Below, in pieces: positions 6,188 to 7,172 of a stretch of 7,172 nt of DNA (its first letter is position 1; the number at the start of each line of letters is the position of its first letter). The notes under the pieces were generated by a model. The model saw nothing but the letters and a program-made list of their open reading frames with translations, searched no databases and was not told the DNA's origin. The position numbers and the translations under genes were made by a program. Origin of the DNA: Thermoanaerobaculaceae bacterium (GTDB lineage Bacteria > Acidobacteriota > Thermoanaerobaculia > Thermoanaerobaculales > Thermoanaerobaculaceae); the NCBI GenBank assembly GCA_022865555.1, contig JALHTD010000248.1:1-7172 (forward strand), in the 5' to 3' direction.

Positions 6188-6682
6188 GTGAGCAGCGACC
6201 CAGAGGCTGTGCCAGGCGTCCCGGTCGGCGAGATGGTGCTGACCTGGACGCTGCTGGTGGCCACCTGCACGGTGGGCGCCCTCGTGACCGGCGAGTTCAC
6301 CCGGATCTCGCTGCGGGCCGGTGCGCTGCTTCTGCTTGCCGGGGGCCTGCTGGCGCTCGCCTCGGTACGCGCCCTCGGTCGCGGGCGCGAGCTCGTCACC
6401 CGCGGGCCGTACCGGTGGGTGAGGCACCCCTACTTCCTCGGGATCCTCGTCATGCTGGTGGGGGCGATCGTCGCGTTGCGGTCGCTCCCGGCGCTGATCC
6501 TGTTCTACCCCGCGGTGCGCGTGACGGTCATGCGCGCCCGACGCGAGGAGCACAACCTCGGCCTGCGGTTTGGTGATGCGTATCACGAGTACCAGCAGCG
6601 GGTTGCGATGATACTGCCGCTGCGACCGCCGCTCCCGCGGGCCCAGCACCCGGGGGCGCCCAGCCAGACTCCCGGGGCGTGA
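6188..6682 (+). CDS. Small membrane methyltransferase, ICMT/PEMT-like
   Basis: The 164-residue product has hydrophobic segments at about 16-35, 42-60 and 84-110, and the C-terminal SAM-binding signature of isoprenylcysteine carboxyl methyltransferase and phospholipid N-methyltransferase relatives: TRGPYRWVRHPYFLG (71-85, with RHP), then RREEHNLGLRFGDAYHEYQQRV (118-139) ending in LP. Bacterial members are usually of unknown substrate; the name refers to the fold. A proline-rich tail (148-164) follows the domain. The start is GTG at 6188, with GGAAG at 6176-6180 and a 7-base spacer; an ATG at 6181 is out of frame. It lies 25 bp after the aminotransferase and is probably co-transcribed, though no functional tie is evident. 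Confidence 0.8.
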   Translation: MSSDPEAVPGVPVGEMVLTWTLLVATCTVGALVTGEFTRISLRAGALLLLAGGLLALASVRALGRGRELVTRGPYRWVRHPYFLGILVMLVGAIVALRSLPALILFYPAVRVTVMRARREEHNLGLRFGDAYHEYQQRVAMILPLRPPLPRAQHPGAPSQTPGA

Positions 6683-6709
6683 CCGGCATCACGCCGTGAC
6701 CTGCGTCAC
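6679..6709 (+). promoter_or_regulatory. Two tandem GTGA-N6-TCAC palindromes (Crp/Fnr-like operator)
   Basis: GTGA at 6679-6682 pairs with TCAC at 6689-6692, and GTGA at 6696-6699 with TCAC at 6706-6709, each with exactly 6 bases between. The units repeat every 17 bp, with 13 of 17 bases alike when each is read from the C before GTGA. The GTGA-N6-TCAC core is that of the Crp/Fnr family's dimer site. The first unit overlaps the stop codon of the ICMT-like gene. The second ends 48 bases before the ATG at 6758, close to where a promoter for that gene would lie. The regulator is not identified. Confidence 0.5.
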
Positions 6710-6743
6710 CGTCCCACCCCATCCAAAGATTTAGGCTTTTAGT

Positions 6744-6748
6744 AGGAG
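6744..6748 (+). promoter_or_regulatory. Ribosome binding site of the right-edge gene
   Basis: AGGAG lies 9 bases before the ATG at 6758, in a locally AT-richer stretch (6721-6757) unlike the coding DNA around it. It supports this start for the secreted protein. Confidence 0.6.
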
Positions 6749-6757
6749 ATACAAGCC

Positions 6758-7172
6758 ATGCGCTGCGTGCACCTCAAGGCTTTCGTGTCCCTGGGCGTGG
6801 CGTCGCTCGCGGTCGGCATCGCGGGCGCGGCGTCCATCGTGCCGCCCGCGAACCTGGGCGAGCTGGCCCAGATGAGTGAGGCCGTGGCCCTTGTCCAGGC
6901 CGGCACCTCGCAGACGGTTCAGCGCGGGTCGCTTCTCTTCACGCTGACGGGTCTCCGGGTCCTGCAGTCGGTGGCAGGGCCGCTCCAAGTGCGGGAGCGC
7001 ATCACGGTCGAGGCCCCCGGCGGCGAGCTGGACGGCATCGGCTGGATGGTCGCCGGATCCCCGCGCTTCGAGCCGGGGCACGTGTACCTCCTCTTCCTGG
7101 ACCAGAGGCCGACCGGCGAGTGGCAAACGCGGATGCTCGCCTACGGCCTCCTGCACCGCATCCTCGGGCGCG
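6758..7172 (+). CDS. Secreted protein of unknown function, N-terminal part (cut by window edge)
   Basis: The visible 138 residues begin with a signal peptide (MRCVHLK, hydrophobic core 8-22, likely cleavage near AGA-AS, about residue 25). The mature part starts IVPPANLGELAQMSEAVALVQAG, followed by FTLTGLRVLQSVAGPLQ (61-77), ITVEAPGGELDGIGWMVAGSPRFEPGHVYLLFL (82-114) and WQTRMLAYGLLHRI (122-135). I recall this succession (a 'VPP.dL..l...Ad.vv.g.V' start, a strand, a '.pGGe..G.g..v.G.prF.pGe.ylLFL' segment) from exported proteins of soil bacteria, in some of which a matrixin-type zinc protease domain follows. The protease part, if any, lies outside the window. ATG at 6758 has AGGAG 9 bases upstream. 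Opposite-strand open frames here are shadows. Confidence 0.75.
   Translation, partial: MRCVHLKAFVSLGVASLAVGIAGAASIVPPANLGELAQMSEAVALVQAGTSQTVQRGSLLFTLTGLRVLQSVAGPLQVRERITVEAPGGELDGIGWMVAGSPRFEPGHVYLLFLDQRPTGEWQTRMLAYGLLHRILGR

Noticed and set aside
5452..6399. Minus-strand 315-residue open frame across the aminotransferase
   Set aside because: Antisense shadow of a strongly supported plus-strand enzyme with complete PLP motifs.
6731..7156. Minus-strand 141-residue open frame at the right edge
   Set aside because: The opposite strand has a signal peptide, a good ribosome binding site and a coherent protein; this frame has none.

Overview
The window is high-GC bacterial DNA, probably from a soil or sediment lineage (Acidobacteriota, Myxococcota or Rokubacteria/Methylomirabilota-like). 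This is inferred from GC-rich third codon positions, GTG starts and gene content; there is no rRNA or other marker, so the taxon is open. Six complete genes, two genes cut by the window edges and one gene fragment are supported. No tRNA, rRNA, CRISPR array, IS element or phage module was seen.

Layout. At the left edge lies the 3' end of a plus-strand gene whose product ends in a hydrophobic helix and a basic tail. It converges on a minus-strand block, which in transcription order is: a small secreted DUF2541-like protein (3627-3148), a GT39-type membrane glycosyltransferase (3081-1438), a C-terminal fragment of isocitrate dehydrogenase kinase/phosphatase (AceK, about 1438-995), and a LipM/LplA-type lipoyl-pathway enzyme (963-133). 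A roughly 530-bp stretch without a convincing gene (3628-4154) holds several compact hairpins. It separates this block from a minus-strand SAM-dependent methyltransferase (4751-4155). A divergent intergenic region (4752-4944) leads to a plus-strand pair: a class I/II aminotransferase (4945-6162) and a small ICMT/PEMT-like membrane methyltransferase (6188-6682). After a short regulatory gap comes the N-terminus of a secreted protein that runs off the right edge (6758-7172).

How the genes fit together. No single pathway unites them. Most are housekeeping or envelope functions: lipoylation, amino-acid transamination, membrane glycosyl transfer and prenyl- or phospholipid-type methylation. The aminotransferase and ICMT-like gene look co-transcribed (25-bp gap).

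The two strongest oddities are these. First, an aceK C-terminal piece keeps its catalytic-loop and metal-binding residues but begins exactly at the stop codon of the glycosyltransferase, with the N-terminal regulatory and ATP-lysine regions missing. Second, two tandem GTGA-N6-TCAC palindromes, 17 bp apart, lie upstream of the last gene and look like paired Crp/Fnr-type operator sites. I did not find convincing evidence of a wholly new multi-gene system.
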